Assembly: GCF_007655135.1 (NCBI RefSeq)
Contig: NC_045132.1
Location: 15,066,001 to 15,130,000, forward strand
Direction of reading: 5' to 3'
DNA from: Punica granatum
Lineage: Eukaryota; Streptophyta; Magnoliopsida; Myrtales; Lythraceae
Length of the DNA stretch: 64,000 bases
Positions within the stretch are counted from its first letter, which is position 1. Each line of letters starts with the position of its first letter. A program made the translations under genes and the position numbers. The notes under the pieces were generated by a model. That model worked only from the letters and a program-made list of their open reading frames with translations, was not told the origin of the DNA and did not search any database. Positions 1 through 10,502 of this stretch are shown here, piece by piece.

Positions 1-569
1 CAACGCAAGCAAACTCTCTTCAACTCTACGGGTTCAAGACATGCCTCGAAATGAGTTCGAATCGTCGTATCCTTGATTTAGAGGATTCCTAAAGATCCTT
101 CCTTTTACCTTCATGCAAAAACTCTGCGGGTCATGCCCGTCTTGCAAAGGCCATTCATTCAAGTCAAATACATGTCATACTCGGGGACGCGGTCACCCCT
201 CAAACGGCCATTGAATTTAAATTCCCGGAATATCATTACATAGATTTCTTTACATATCGCAATTTCAGCAAGTTCTGCCCGACTGACAACGATCGTTGGT
301 TATCGTTTTCCTGCATATAGGTCTGAGTGTACAGATCCCGGGAGGCGTCCCCCCGAGCGGGCGTATGTCTGTCTCGTTCGACAAGTCGCAGTCCCTATTC
401 GGGTGAAGGACCCAAAAAGAAGCACACGTCAACTTCGCCAAACAAACCCATGGGCGCACGACCAGCGACAGGGCGCAGTTATCACTGCATTATTTCAGCA
501 CAATACCGGCTTAACACCGAACAGATAGCCCTACGCTACCCCATAACAGTGATTCTTATTCTTGCATTC
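1..569 (+). other. Internal (post-coding) part of retroelement copy C
   Basis: Sequence between the left window edge and the minisatellite of retroelement copy C. I find no convincing coding region; the open stretches on both strands are short or are continuations of the downstream repeat. It is placed in the element because it runs without a visible boundary into the minisatellite, polypurine tract and 3' LTR. The 5' part of the element lies outside the window. Confidence 0.4.
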
Positions 570-2150
570 ACCGTTCTTTGGACTTCGTGTCCTTATTTAC
601 TGTTTTCCGGACTTCGTGTCCGCATCTACTGCATTCTGGATTTCGTGTCCACATTTACTGCTTTTCGGACTTCGCGTCCAGGACTTCGTGTCCATCTTTA
701 CCGCTTTTCGGACTTCGCGTCCAGGACTTCGTGTCCATCTTTACCGCTTTTCGGACTTCGCGTCCAGGGCTTCGTGTCCATCTTTACCGCTTTTCGGACT
801 TCGCGTCGTGTCCATCTTTACCGCTTTTCGGACTTCGCGTCCAGGACTTCGTGTCCATCTTTATCGCTTTTCGGACTTCGCGTCCAGGACTTCGTGTCCA
901 TCTTTACCGCTTTTCGGACTTCGCGTCCAGGGCTTCGTGTCCATCTTTACCGCTTTTCGGACTTCGCGTCCAGGGCTTCGTGTCCATCTTTACCGCTTTT
1001 CGGACTTCGCGTCCAGGGCTTCGTGTCCATCTTTACCGCTTTTCGGACTTCGTGTCCATCTTTACCGCTTTTCGGACTTCGCGTCCAGGACTTCGTGTCC
1101 ATCTTTATCGCTTTTCGGACTTCGCGTCCAGGACTTCGTATCCACATTTACTGCTTTTTGGACTTCGCGTCCAGGACTTCGTGTCCATCTTTACCGCTTT
1201 TCGGACTTCGCGTCCAGGACTTCGTGTCCATCTTTACCGCTTTTCGGACTTCGCTTCCAGGACTTCGTGTCCATCTTTACTGCTTTTCGGACTTCGTGTC
1301 CACATTTACTGCTTTTTGGACTTCGCGTCCATCTTTACCGCTTTTCGGACTTCGCGTCCCGGACTTCGCGTCCCGGACTTCGCGTCCAACTTTACCGCTT
1401 TTCGGACTTCGCGTCCAGGACTTCGCATCCATCTTTACTGTTTTTCGGACTTTGCGTCCAAGACTTTGCGTCCATCTTTACTGTTTTTCGGACTTCGCAT
1501 CCATCTTTACTGTTTTTCGGACTTCGCGTCCATCTTTATTGTTTTCGGACTTCGCGTCCAGGACTTCGGGTCCATCTTTACCGCTTTTCGGACTTCGCGT
1601 CCATCTTTACCGCTTTTCGTACTTCGCGTCCATCTTTACTATTTTTCGGACTTCGCGTCCATCTTTATTGTTTTCGTACTTCGTGTCCAGGACTTCGTGT
1701 CCATCTTTACCGCTTTTCGGACTTCGCGTCCAGGAGTTCGTGTCCATCTTTACCGCTTTTCGGACTTCGCATCCAGGACTTCGTGTCCATCTTTACCGCT
1801 TTTCGGACTTCGCGTCCAGGACTTCGTGTCCATCTTTACCGCTTTTCGGACTTCGCGTCCAGGACTTCGTGTCCATCTTTACCGCTTTTCGGACTTCGCG
1901 TCCGCATCTTTACTGCATTTTGGACTTCTTGTCCACATTCATTGAATTCCGAACTTCATGTCCGTGTCTACTGCATTCCGGAATTCGTGTTCGCATTCAC
2001 TGCATTTTCGACTTCGCGTCCGCATCTATTGCATTTTGGACTTCATGTCCACATTCATTGCATTCCGGACTTCATGTCCGCATTTACTACTTTTTGGACT
2101 TCGTGTCCTCACTTAATGTCTTTCAAGTATGTGTCCACATTTACTAATTT
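570..2150 (+). repeat. Minisatellite 1, mainly 43-bp units, open in all three sense frames
   Basis: Tandem array built on GGACTTCGCGTCC and GGACTTCGTGTCC cores separated by ATCTTTACCGCTTTT spacers. The main period is 43 bp (about 660-1900). Shorter units near 29 bp flank it at both ends (about 570-660 and 1900-2150). The period is not divisible by 3 and the unit has no stop in any sense frame, so overlapping open frames of 606, 602 and 455 codons encode the same 43-residue repeat in cyclic permutation. These frames are a by-product of the repeat, not evidence of three genes. The array ends about 130 bp before the polypurine tract, the same position as the array at 18716-20560 in a second copy of the family. 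Confidence 0.9.
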
Positions 2151-2280
2151 ATGGTTTTTACTATTTTTGCAACAGGGCCATATATTAGCAAAAACGAGGA
2201 GAATTGTCAAACGGTCGCCAAGACCAAACGAGGTGCTTCTTATAGTCTTTGGCTGCATCCTCTATCCGAGCACGCAACCA

Positions 2281-2293
2281 AAGAGGGGCCAGC
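2281..2293 (+). other. Polypurine tract of retroelement copy C
   Basis: AAGAGGGGCCAGC lies immediately upstream of TGTCAGCACC, the inferred LTR start. The equivalent tract of the second family copy is on the minus strand at 18570-18583. A purine tract directly against TG is the expected plus-strand priming site. Confidence 0.65.
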
Positions 2294-2385
2294 TGTCAGC
2301 ACCTAATTTCGGTCCATCAGCTCCGAGGGGGGCAAAATTATCATTTCCCAATTTATCATCTTTTCTTTAAAAAAAAAAGGGTCAA

Positions 2386-2462
2386 GTCGGTCAGAACCGG
2401 TCAGAGCCGGTCTGACCGACAAGACGGATGGGCAGGGTCGGTCAGAACTTATCTGACCGACC
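2386..2462. repeat. Two adjacent hairpins sharing one stem sequence, inside LTR copy C
   Basis: The first hairpin is 2386-2420, with arms GTCGGTCAGA and TCTGACCGAC and further ACCGG/CCGGT pairing inside. The second is 2436-2462, with perfect 11-bp arms GGTCGGTCAGA and TCTGACCGACC around the loop ACTTA. The two other LTR copies lack this stretch and run directly from a poly-A/T tract into conserved sequence, so it is an insertion or local expansion in the U3 of copy C. Confidence 0.8.
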
Positions 2463-3469
2463 GCTGCACCACCCCAAAAAAAAAAGAAAAGGAAATGACT
2501 TTCCCTGTTCTTCTTCCTCCCCTTCCTCTTCTGCACTCCCGAAATTTCGTCTTCCAACTGATTCTCCGGGGATTGGCCGGATTTCCCTCAACGGCCGAAA
2601 AAGAAAAAAATAAACCCTAGCTCTCCCTCTCTCTCTCTAGGATTGATATTTTAAGGAGGATCGGCGACTCGATTTGGATCCCCTCAGCTGACGGAAAAAA
2701 AAAAAAAAAGAAAAAAAGTTTGAGCTGAAGGCCCCCGAAACCGCCAGCTCTCTTTCTCTCCCTTCAGCTCACGCGTCCCTTTCGGTCAGCCCGAAATCCT
2801 GAGATCCGGAGCTGGTTCATCCTCCTCTACGGGCTCCTCCGATTCGCGATTCGCTCCTTGTCCGACACACAGACGCGGCCTGCTCCCGCCCCAGCCGCAC
2901 TCAACGACCTTTCGGGATCGAGTGCAACCGCACCGCCACCCGAACCGCGTCCCTTCTCTTCGGTTTACCTATCAGCATTAACCGGGTCGATTCATTATTT
3001 TTTTCGGGTCGCACAGGCAATTCGAAACAGACACACACCAACCCTCAATCCGTGTCCAGCAGCCCAACCGGTCCAGCATCCGTGATCCAGCCCGGCCAAG
3101 TATCCGCGATCCAGCCCGGCCCACTAATCGCTGTCCACTCTGGTCCAACAACGGCCCATCGGCCCATTTGGCTCAGCCCCAAATCCCAGTGGCCCATTCG
3201 GCCCAGCACGGCCTGTCACGATTCGGCCCATTCCGGCATTTTTTATTTTTTCTTTTTTTTTTTATTTTACAGAGAAGCCCCTCAACTTTCCGGACTAGGT
3301 AAATTCTCTACTTAGTAGCATGTTTAGGGCTCCATTTCTGAATGTTTATGTTTGCTTGGATGAATATGATGTGAAATGAGTGTTCTTGGGTCGCGTGGGT
3401 GATCGGATTTGTCTCGAACTCGATTTTACGAACTTTCTGTTTTGTCACATTTCAGTCCAGAGGACGTAT

Positions 3470-3990
3470 TTTATTTTTTAAGATCTGCCCCGAATTTCAA
3501 AATCATTTTCAATCAAGCCCCGATCATTTTATTATTTTCCAATCAGTCCTTGGATTTTTCAAAATTTTTCCAAGAATCCCAAAGAACTTTTCAAATTGTT
3601 TCAGTTTAGTCCCGGGACCATTTTTTCACCCTTTTCAGATCTGCCCCGAATTTCAAAAATTCTTTTCAATAAAGACCAAGTCATTTTACTATTTTCCAAT
3701 CAGCCCTGGAATTTCCAGAATTTTTCAAGAATCCCTAGGAACTTTTCTAGTTGTTTCAGTTTAGTCCTGGGGTCATTTTTTTTTGTTTTCCGATCAGTCC
3801 CGATTTTCAACTTCATTTCAAATAAGTCCTAGGACATTTTCAGTAAATTTTTTACACAGTCCCCATTTTTTTAGAATTTTCGGATTAGTCCCCCAATTTC
3901 TTTAGAATTTTCAAATCAGTCCCCAATTTTTCCAGAATTTTCAAATCAGTCCCCGCTCTTTTAAAATCAGTCAATTCAGTCCCCTGGACA
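3470..3990 (+). repeat. Internal subrepeats of the LTR
   Basis: Degenerate tandem units of roughly 28-90 bp built on AATCAGTCCC, CCAGAATTTTTC and GATCTGCCCCGAATTTC. The same block is found in reverse complement at about 16690-17215 (LTR A) and 27790-28285 (LTR B). The short open frames here are by-products of pyrimidine-rich sequence. Confidence 0.7.
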
Positions 3991-5488
3991 TTTTCTAAAA
4001 ATATCCGGCATTTTTCTACTTGGATCACCCACCGACAATATATGTGCTCCATTTAAATATTTCATTTTTGTAATTATGTGATCATGTCGGAAATTAGAGT
4101 TTATCGGGCGGTCAACTAATGGCTATCTCAACGGCTCGAAATCTGTAGACTAAAGCATTCGGCAAGTTTTTAATTAACCTAAAATTTTACATACGGGATA
4201 ATTGGGACGTTAAATTTGGCTAAATTAAATCACTTGATTTCTTTAAATGGATTGCACGAATTGATTAATAATTTGTAATCGCATCGACAGTTCAAGAACT
4301 GTTAGTCATGCCCTTTTCAAAATTCACAATTTCAAAAGCACCGAAATACGTACAACGTAATCTTGATTTTCGTGCACACACATATTTACCGATTCAAGGG
4401 CATGATTACCGGTTCTTGTCCTGCCGTGATCCTAGCGTAGGTGTATGCGTAGAATTGGTCAAAACATGGGAAAACGAATTAATCACAAACTCGGCTTAAA
4501 TCAAACATGGGTAATAGTCAAATAGAGGGTTAGGTTTTGGGTTTTTAGGTGAAAATACTTTTAATCTGTAAAAGCCATATTATCGCGATACAGAATAATC
4601 TAAAAATAACCCACTCATTCGAGACTTGACTATGGACATCATGTCTATCGGGTCCGTTAAATGATGCCGAATGCTATATACTCTATCCATCATCCTATTT
4701 GTTTGTTTTAGGGTAGGATTTGTATGTCAAGATACTCCGGATAATAATTGATTAACTCACATAAATTCGACAATAACAAAATCTCATTGTTTGTTTATTT
4801 GCGCTTACTTGTTACATTTTTACACTTATTTGTTATGCGGGTCGAGCCCGATCCTTTAGGATATGATTCACATGGGGTCCAACGCCCCAATCGTAGATTA
4901 CGTAATCTAATCCCCTAAACACCGAGTGCGCACCTTAATTTCAATTTCAGTCTTTTCAAACCATACGGTGAGCACGAGTGGGATAATGACCGAACGCGAA
5001 CCGACCAGGATTCAGTTGTTGTAATTTGTATTTTATTTATTTGAGAGGACAATGTAAGGATTTATGTTGTACGTTTATTCATGTAAGAATCCCGGTCGGA
5101 GAGCGGACGGTCGGAGTGTTTATTCGAATTTACGGTGTCGAAACGCCTAAGATGAGCGGAACTTAATTAAGCGGTAATTAAATAAAAAATGGCAAGCCTA
5201 GACAAGCTAGAGTACCAATAGGGCATGCGAGATATAGGCTCGCATGTAACAGAACCCCCGAATTCGAAACCTCATGTTTCGCAGACCATATGCCTTAGCA
5301 ATTAGGTGTACCCCGTACCCCTAGACCCGGGCAACTCACCGGCCCTCGACCTTCGGGTCGTAAACAGGTAGTGGTGACTCCTTCTCACGTGCGTCTGTCG
5401 CGCGTCCCCGGGAAGGTGGACACTTCCAATTCGTTGCATTTAGGCGCGCGCATGCATGCCCCGACGAGACGAAATTCGAGTGCGCACA

Positions 5489-6978
5489 GGTCTGCAGTGT
5501 CCGCTTGATCGCGGGCCATACTCCATTAGTCGAGTCCTTTCACCAATATCCTGAAATCCATCCAGCTCCCCCTCTACCTCTATATCCTCCTCATTCCATA
5601 TTCGATTGAGAAACAAAGGATTCTCGGTGATCATTATTGGACAACCAATTCTCTCAAATGGAAACTCACTTTCACAAAATCGAGCATCCCTCGAAACAAA
5701 GAAATCTTCCTTTTCCAAATCGTACATCTGCTACCCTTTCTTTCCATGAGGGTAACCTACAAAAATACATTTATGAGCTCTCTCCGCAATCTTGTCCCTG
5801 TCACGTGGTCGATGGTGAGCGTAACATAAGGATCCAAATACCCGCAAGTTTGAGTAATCTGGCTTCCTTTGGAAAAGAATCTCATAGGGACTCTTACCCC
5901 CTCGTACCTGGGTCGGCATCGTATTAATCAAATATGTTGCTGTCGCAACACTCTCTCCCCAAAAATGTGTTGGAAGAGATGCCTGAAACAACAACACACG
6001 TGCAATATTAAGGATATGTCTATACTTTCTCTCGACCCTTCCATTTTGTTGCGGAGTATCTGTACAAGATGTCTGATGCATAATCCTATTTCTGAAAAAG
6101 AAATCCTGCAATTCTCGAGATAGGAACTCTAACCCATTATCACTTCGAGCTACCTTCACCATTGTTCCAAATTGGTTTTTAATTAAATTACAAAAACCAA
6201 TCAAGCTTCCTTTTGCCTCTGACTTGTCTCTCAACATATATAGCCATAACGCCCAGCTATGATCATCCACAATAGTCAGAAAATAACTTGCTCCAGAGAT
6301 AGTTTTCTCTTTATAAAGACCCCATAAATCACAATGCACAAGATGGAACGTATAATGAGCTTTATTCGAACTTAAATTGAACTGTGAACGAGTCTATTTA
6401 GCCCGAAGACATACATCACAATTCTTATTTCTCATGCAACTAGAATAAAAATTAATGTCTTTAATTCTAATACCACTTGATGGATGCCCAAGACGTTTAT
6501 GCCAAATATCTCTTAAGCCTACTCCCAGTGCTTGATATGCCAAAGTCGAAGATGCCACCCATCGCAAGTAGTATACCCCCTTTCGAAGCTCACCCAGTCC
6601 AACTATCCTCTTCGATACGCGGTCCTGTATAAGGCACAGCTCAGGTAAGAAAGTCACAAAATAATCCATGTCTCTGCTTAGTTGACCAACCGAGATCAAA
6701 TTGCAGTTAAATGTTGGCACAAACAAGACATCCTACAAAACAAATGAGCCTCCAAGTCGAGCAGTCCCTGTACTCATTGCTCGAGTAGAATTCCCGTTAG
6801 GAATATAAATGGGAATTTTATCATCAATCGATCTTAAATCATCCAAACAATCCATACATCCCGTCATGTGCCTTAAAGCACCGGTATCAATGATCCATTC
6901 ATTTCTCTCAACATAAACAAAATTGTTATTACCGACAAGTGGTTCACTGCGCTCTTCGTGAGCTACGATGATGTTCAA
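5489..6978 (-). pseudogene. Copia-1 pol fragment: protease, GAG-pre-integrase, integrase
   Basis: The minus strand at 6978-6733 has the protease active-site motif DTG in WIIDTGALRHMTG. At 6726-6394 lies the GAG-pre-integrase module (IWHKRLGHPS, then CDVCLRAK). At 6339-5731 lies the integrase core, with the three acidic residues in HCDLWG, RSDNGLEF and NGRVERK. A following segment (5727 to the junction) continues the post-integrase region and ends where the LTR of element C starts at 5488. Stops separate the modules. Reverse transcriptase is absent from the window. Confidence 0.85.
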
Positions 6979-6990
6979 TAAAGTCTCGAA

Positions 6991-8195
6991 CTATGTGTTG
7001 GACAGGCCCGTGAGTGAATTTCCCACACTGTTCGATATTCTTCCTTCATGGACAGCATTAGGCAGACCCGAATGAGGATTTCCTCCAGCCCAGCCCAAGT
7101 GAGAGTTTCCTCCAACCCAACTCGAATTAGGGTTTCCTCCAGCCCATTGTCTGATTCCTCCCGAGAGTTGGTTCACGGCGCCGCTGGGTGCTGCTGGTGT
7201 CCCCTCCTGTGCAGCGTTGGCTGCAGCCGACCGTCCCCCATTCCACTGCCCCGATCCTTTCCACTGTCCCGAGCTTTGTTTCCCTTGGCCTCCCGATTTC
7301 TTCCCTTTCCCTCTGTTATTTCCATCTGTAGGTTGTCCATGGAGAGCCCAACAAGAGCTCTTGACATGTCCTAATCGGCCACAGTGGTCGCATATCGACT
7401 TTCCCTCCACTGTCCACCTCTGCCCTTACCTGTTCTCACTCCCACTTCTAGCTACAAAAGCCCCAATTTCAATTCCTCCTTCGGGAGTGCGTGCGACATT
7501 CCTAGAAAGAGCCACGGTGTGTTGTTTCTCCTCCTCCGAAACCAGTTGATAAACCTTGTTCATCAAAGGTAATGGTTCAGTCCTGAGTATATCGAACCGA
7601 ACTCCTTGGAATTGTTCATCCAACCCCATCAAAAACTAGTATGTTTTCTCCTTCTCTCTCTGGGCTGTGTAACGGGTTGCCGCATCACACGAGTGCCCTG
7701 GCGACTCGAGATAATTTTCGAGTTCATCCCACAATGTCTTGATGCCCGAGTAGAATTTCTGAGTCGTCTTACCTTCCTATCTGTATGTACTAATATCCGA
7801 CTTCAATTGGTAAATCCTCATCTCATTCCCGTGTGAATATCTCTCCTTGAGATCATCCCAAAGGGTCTTCGCTTCAGTGGCATAAGCAGCACTCGGTTGA
7901 ATCTCTTTCTCTAGCCCATTGAATATCCACGCCAACACGAGGAGTTGCACATCTCCCAACTCTCCATATTCGAGTCTCCTGCTGGTGGCTTCGGGACTTT
8001 GCCTTCCACGAACCCCAATTTTCCTTTGGCCGTGAGCGCAATTCTCATTGCTCTCGACCATGTCAAATAGTTATCTCCATTAAGAAGATAGGAAGTGATT
8101 TGCAAACCTGTCGAATCTGAAACTCCAATCCTGAATATTGCTGAAGTATGCATCCCTTTCCCAGAGCCTTCAACTTTGTCTTCATTCCTCATCAT
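6991..8195 (-). pseudogene. Copia-1 gag, frameshifted
   Basis: The minus-strand frame starting at 8195 gives a typical Copia gag N-terminus (LLNGDNYLTWSRAM, then GKLGFVEG). Reading moves to another frame near 7911-8061 (MRIYQLKSDI), and a third open segment at 7410-6991 carries the zinc knuckle CDHCGRLGHVKSSC (CX2CX4HX4C), followed by a Gly/Gln-rich tail. At least two frameshifts are needed to join the pieces. Gag would form the nucleocapsid of the retrotransposon particle; this copy cannot encode an intact one. Confidence 0.75.
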
Positions 8196-8227
8196 CCTAT
8201 CTCAAATAAATTTTCGATCTCAGTGGT

Positions 8228-8239
8228 GCTCTGATACCA
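8228..8239 (-). other. Primer-binding site of Copia-1 (initiator tRNA-Met type)
   Basis: TGGTATCAGAGC on the minus strand, directly after the LTR end. This is the usual plant Copia primer site, complementary to the 3' end of initiator tRNA-Met. Confidence 0.85.
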
Positions 8240-8454
8240 TGTGAAAATTGAGAATTGTATTCAACATTCCGCCATTGACGTTCCAAGAATTATAAGAAAT
8301 ACAGAACAATCCTACAGCTCAATAGGAAACTAAAGTAACTCTAGGAAAGTATCCAGAAAATACCTAATATGAGGGATTACAATAAAAAATATAATACAAT
8401 GTAAATCCTGAGATATTATCGACTAATCCTGGAAGATATCGAAAATATCTCACA
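8240..8454 (-). repeat. 5' LTR of Copia-1
   Basis: Read on the minus strand, the LTR begins TGTGAGATATTTTC and ends TCAATTTTCACA, 215 bp, with TG/CA termini. The primer-binding site follows immediately. The partner LTR is not in the window, so insertion age cannot be estimated. Confidence 0.75.
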
Positions 8455-8696
8455 ATACCCATCGTTAGAGAACCGGTTTGTTGGACTGTTCGACATTTTT
8501 TGTTTTGTTTTTTTTTTTTTTTGGGGTCAGTTTGACTCAGTTCGGTGATTCGGTTTGGTTACGTGGTCTTTTTGCCAACCACTAGTGGACAAAGCATGGG
8601 ACTCTGCAGCAAGAGATGAGTGGCGTGGCGGCTGCCTGCCTCTGACTTACATTTGTATTATTGCCCGTCTTCCTTCTCACCTTCAGGCATCTGTAA
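8455..8696 (+). promoter_or_regulatory. Promoter-proximal region and 5' leader of PhzF-like gene 1
   Basis: The sequence from about 8460 is the same as that upstream of gene 2 (36389-36607), so it belongs to the duplicated gene block rather than to Copia-1. It contains a T-rich tract, longer than in copy 2, and the leader. Where copy 2 has GAGGTAAGT, a good splice donor, copy 1 reads GAGATGAGT. The acceptor CTTCAG at 8681-8686 is kept. No TATA box is obvious. Confidence 0.5.
8616..8645 (+). other. Upstream ORF in the leader of PhzF-like gene 1
   Basis: ATG at 8616 opens a nine-codon frame ending in TGA at 8643-8645, 51 bp before the main ATG. The ATG arises at the position of the donor seen in copy 2 (GGTAAG versus GATGAG). 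It is present in mRNA only if transcription starts upstream of 8616. Confidence 0.45.
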
Positions 8697-10401
8697 ATGG
8701 CTAAATCGTTGGTCCGATACTCAGTGGTACGCTTTGCTTCCATCTCTTGACTGCATGCTGATTATCTGTCTGTGGATCTTTATTGATACTGGGGGTGGGG
8801 TTGACAGGTGGACGCCTTCACTGACTCCCCATTCAAGGGGAACCCGGCGGCAGTGTGCTTCCTGGAGGAGGAGAAGGCCGACGACTGGCTGCAGGCGGTG
8901 GCCACCGAGTTCAACATCTCCGAGACCTGTTACGTCACTCGCACATCGGGCCCGGCAAGGTTCGGTCTCCGGTGGTTCACCCCCGTCGCCGAGGTTGCTT
9001 CTGCTTCACTATTTTATCATTCGACTGTGTCTTGGTTATGTTGATTGCTGCTCCTGTTCTTTGTATTCCGTGCTTGCTTGTTCGATTTTAATGAGACCCG
9101 ACATAGCAGCAGGATTGGGGATTCTTGATGCTGTGTTCCTTGCTCTGTTGTTATTGTTGGTCGGGTCAAACTTTCTATTGGAAGATGAGATCTGCCAGTT
9201 AAGTAGTCGACGAATCAGTCTTTAAACGAAGATATTCAGCTTCTGCTAATTTCCGCTGTTGCTTTAGAATTTCATTTGGAATCTGTTCAATCGACCCGGC
9301 ATACACATTTACTTGTGACTTATCAATAACTTCAAGTTGGAGAGTGTTAAGTCATAATTTACTTGTGCTGCTCTCAGGTCGAGCTATGCGGTCATGCGAC
9401 TCTAGCTGCTGCTCACTCTCTTTTCTCATCTGCTAGCGTAGATTCCGATGTTATCGAGTTTGAGACCTTATCGGGGATTCTAACTGCTAAAAGGGTACCT
9501 GAGATCAAGACTCCTTGCATCTCAGTTACCCAGAATGGGGAAGCTGCCCGTTTCTTTATTGAGCTGGATTTTCCGATGGTCCCAGTTTCGGATTACAGTG
9601 GTGGCCAGTGGGCATTAATCTCCAAAGCATTGAATGGCACCTCGGTTATCGATATGAAGATGACAGCAGCAGATGACCTCCTTGTAAATCTTCTGCCTTG
9701 TTTTATTTCCCCAGCCTGTAATACCAAAGTTTGCAGTTACTTATTTATGAACAAAAATGTATCAAATGGAGACCTGCTGGGAAAAAATTCAATCTCTGTG
9801 TTATTGATTTCTTTATATAGTATTTGGGGTCTCGAGGTAAAGGTAAATCCATTTTCTGCAGGTTGTTTTCTCATCAGCTGAAGAAGTTGAAAATTTCCAG
9901 CCTCAGTTTGATGAGATAGAAAAGTATCCCGGAAATGGCCTTTTGATAACAGCAGTAGCTCCCCCAGATTCCAGTTTCGATTTTTACAGTCGATTCTTCT
10001 GTCCAAAGCTCGGAATTAATGAGGTAGCTTGCATTACATACATTAAACTGGCTTTTCCAAGGCACTCTCTAATGTTGAACTGTGTCCAGGATCCTATCTG
10101 TGGGAGTGCACACTGTGCCTTAGCACCGTATTGGTGCGAGAAACTCAGGAAGGATCAATTTATAGCAAATGCGGTAATCTCCCTCCCAATCACCCCGTCT
10201 CTCGAGCAGAATTTGTCTTTCTGTATATGGATTAACTGTGAAATACGTCTCCATCTTAGTGGAGTGAGTTAGTTAATGATACAATGAACTCAGGCATCTC
10301 CTCGAGGTGGAGTACTGCACCTGCAGCTCAACAAGCGGAACCAACGAGTGCTGCTGCGAGGTAAAGCTGTTACTGTAATGGAAGGCTCTCTTCTCGTTTA
10401 G
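8697..10401 (+). CDS. PhzF-like isomerase/epimerase family protein, copy 1
   Basis: Six exons: 8697-8726, 8808-8993, 9378-9683, 9862-10023, 10090-10173 and 10294-10401. All have GT-AG introns in phase 0 and together encode 291 aa. The protein is of the phenazine biosynthesis PhzF/diaminopimelate-epimerase fold: N-terminal VVDAFTDSPFKGNPAAVC, LCGHATLAAAH around residue 78 and DPICGSAHCAL from residue 229. Glu49 in FNISETCYV matches the catalytic Glu45 of bacterial PhzF, and His78 and Asp229 match its His74 and Asp208, so the active site looks complete. Length and domain order fit plant family members of about 290-300 aa, whose substrate is generally unknown; phenazine synthesis is not implied. 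No signal peptide is visible, so it is probably cytosolic. The first ATG in frame with the conserved VVDAF motif was chosen. A near-identical duplicate is at 36608-38323. The leader has lost a splice donor and gained an upstream ATG. Confidence 0.88.
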
Positions 10402-10458
10402 TAAGTCATTTGAAAGGGAAAGGGGGTGTCAATGAAGCTGATCGGATTGGTGTAGTAG

Positions 10459-10502
10459 ATATATAAATAAATAAATATATATATATATATATATAATATA
10501 TC
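10459..10502. repeat. AT microsatellite after PhzF-like gene 1
   Basis: An ATAA/TA run, mostly (TA)n, just beyond the end of the block shared with gene 2 (homology ends near 10453). The break in homology at an AT repeat suggests the duplication end or a later rearrangement. Confidence 0.8.

Larger units (their letters stand above)
2294..5488 (+). mobile_element. 3' LTR of large retroelement, copy C
   Basis: A 3195-bp LTR starting TGTCAGCACC and ending GTGCGCACA. It aligns in reverse complement with the LTRs at 15202-18569 and 26278-29276 along most of its length, including the polypyrimidine-rich start, the subrepeat block, the stretch around 4080-5100 and the terminal GTGCGCAC palindrome. 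The middle (about 2620-3260) is more diverged from those copies, and 2386-2462 carries hairpins they lack. Its right end abuts Copia-1 integrase sequence, so the element inserted into that Copia. The left LTR and target-site duplication are outside the window. Confidence 0.8.
5489..8454 (-). mobile_element. Copia-1 retrotransposon, 5' part, interrupted by element C
   Basis: Minus-strand Ty1/copia element. In its own direction it has a 215-bp 5' LTR (8454-8240), a tRNA-Met-type primer site, gag with a zinc knuckle, protease, GAG-pre-integrase and integrase. It stops at 5489, where the LTR of retroelement C begins. Reverse transcriptase, RNase H and the 3' LTR must lie left of the window or be lost. 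Several frameshifts and stops separate the open segments, so it is dead. Confidence 0.85.

Noticed and set aside
327..2370. Three overlapping frames of 455-606 codons on the plus strand as protein genes
   Set aside because: They are the same tandem repeat read in three frames; length comes from the absence of stops in a 43-bp unit, with no domain, start context or conserved ends.
3399..3832. Phe/Pro-rich frames in LTR copy C as genes
   Set aside because: They are translations of LTR subrepeats; similar frames appear in the other LTR copies with shifted ends and no conserved start.
5637..6123. Plus-strand frames over Copia-1 integrase
   Set aside because: Antisense to recognised integrase sequence.
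8620..9225. 201-codon plus-strand frame overlapping PhzF exons 1-2 (and its equivalent at 36531-37136)
   Set aside because: It reads through introns in a different frame from the conserved PhzF protein and has no domain.
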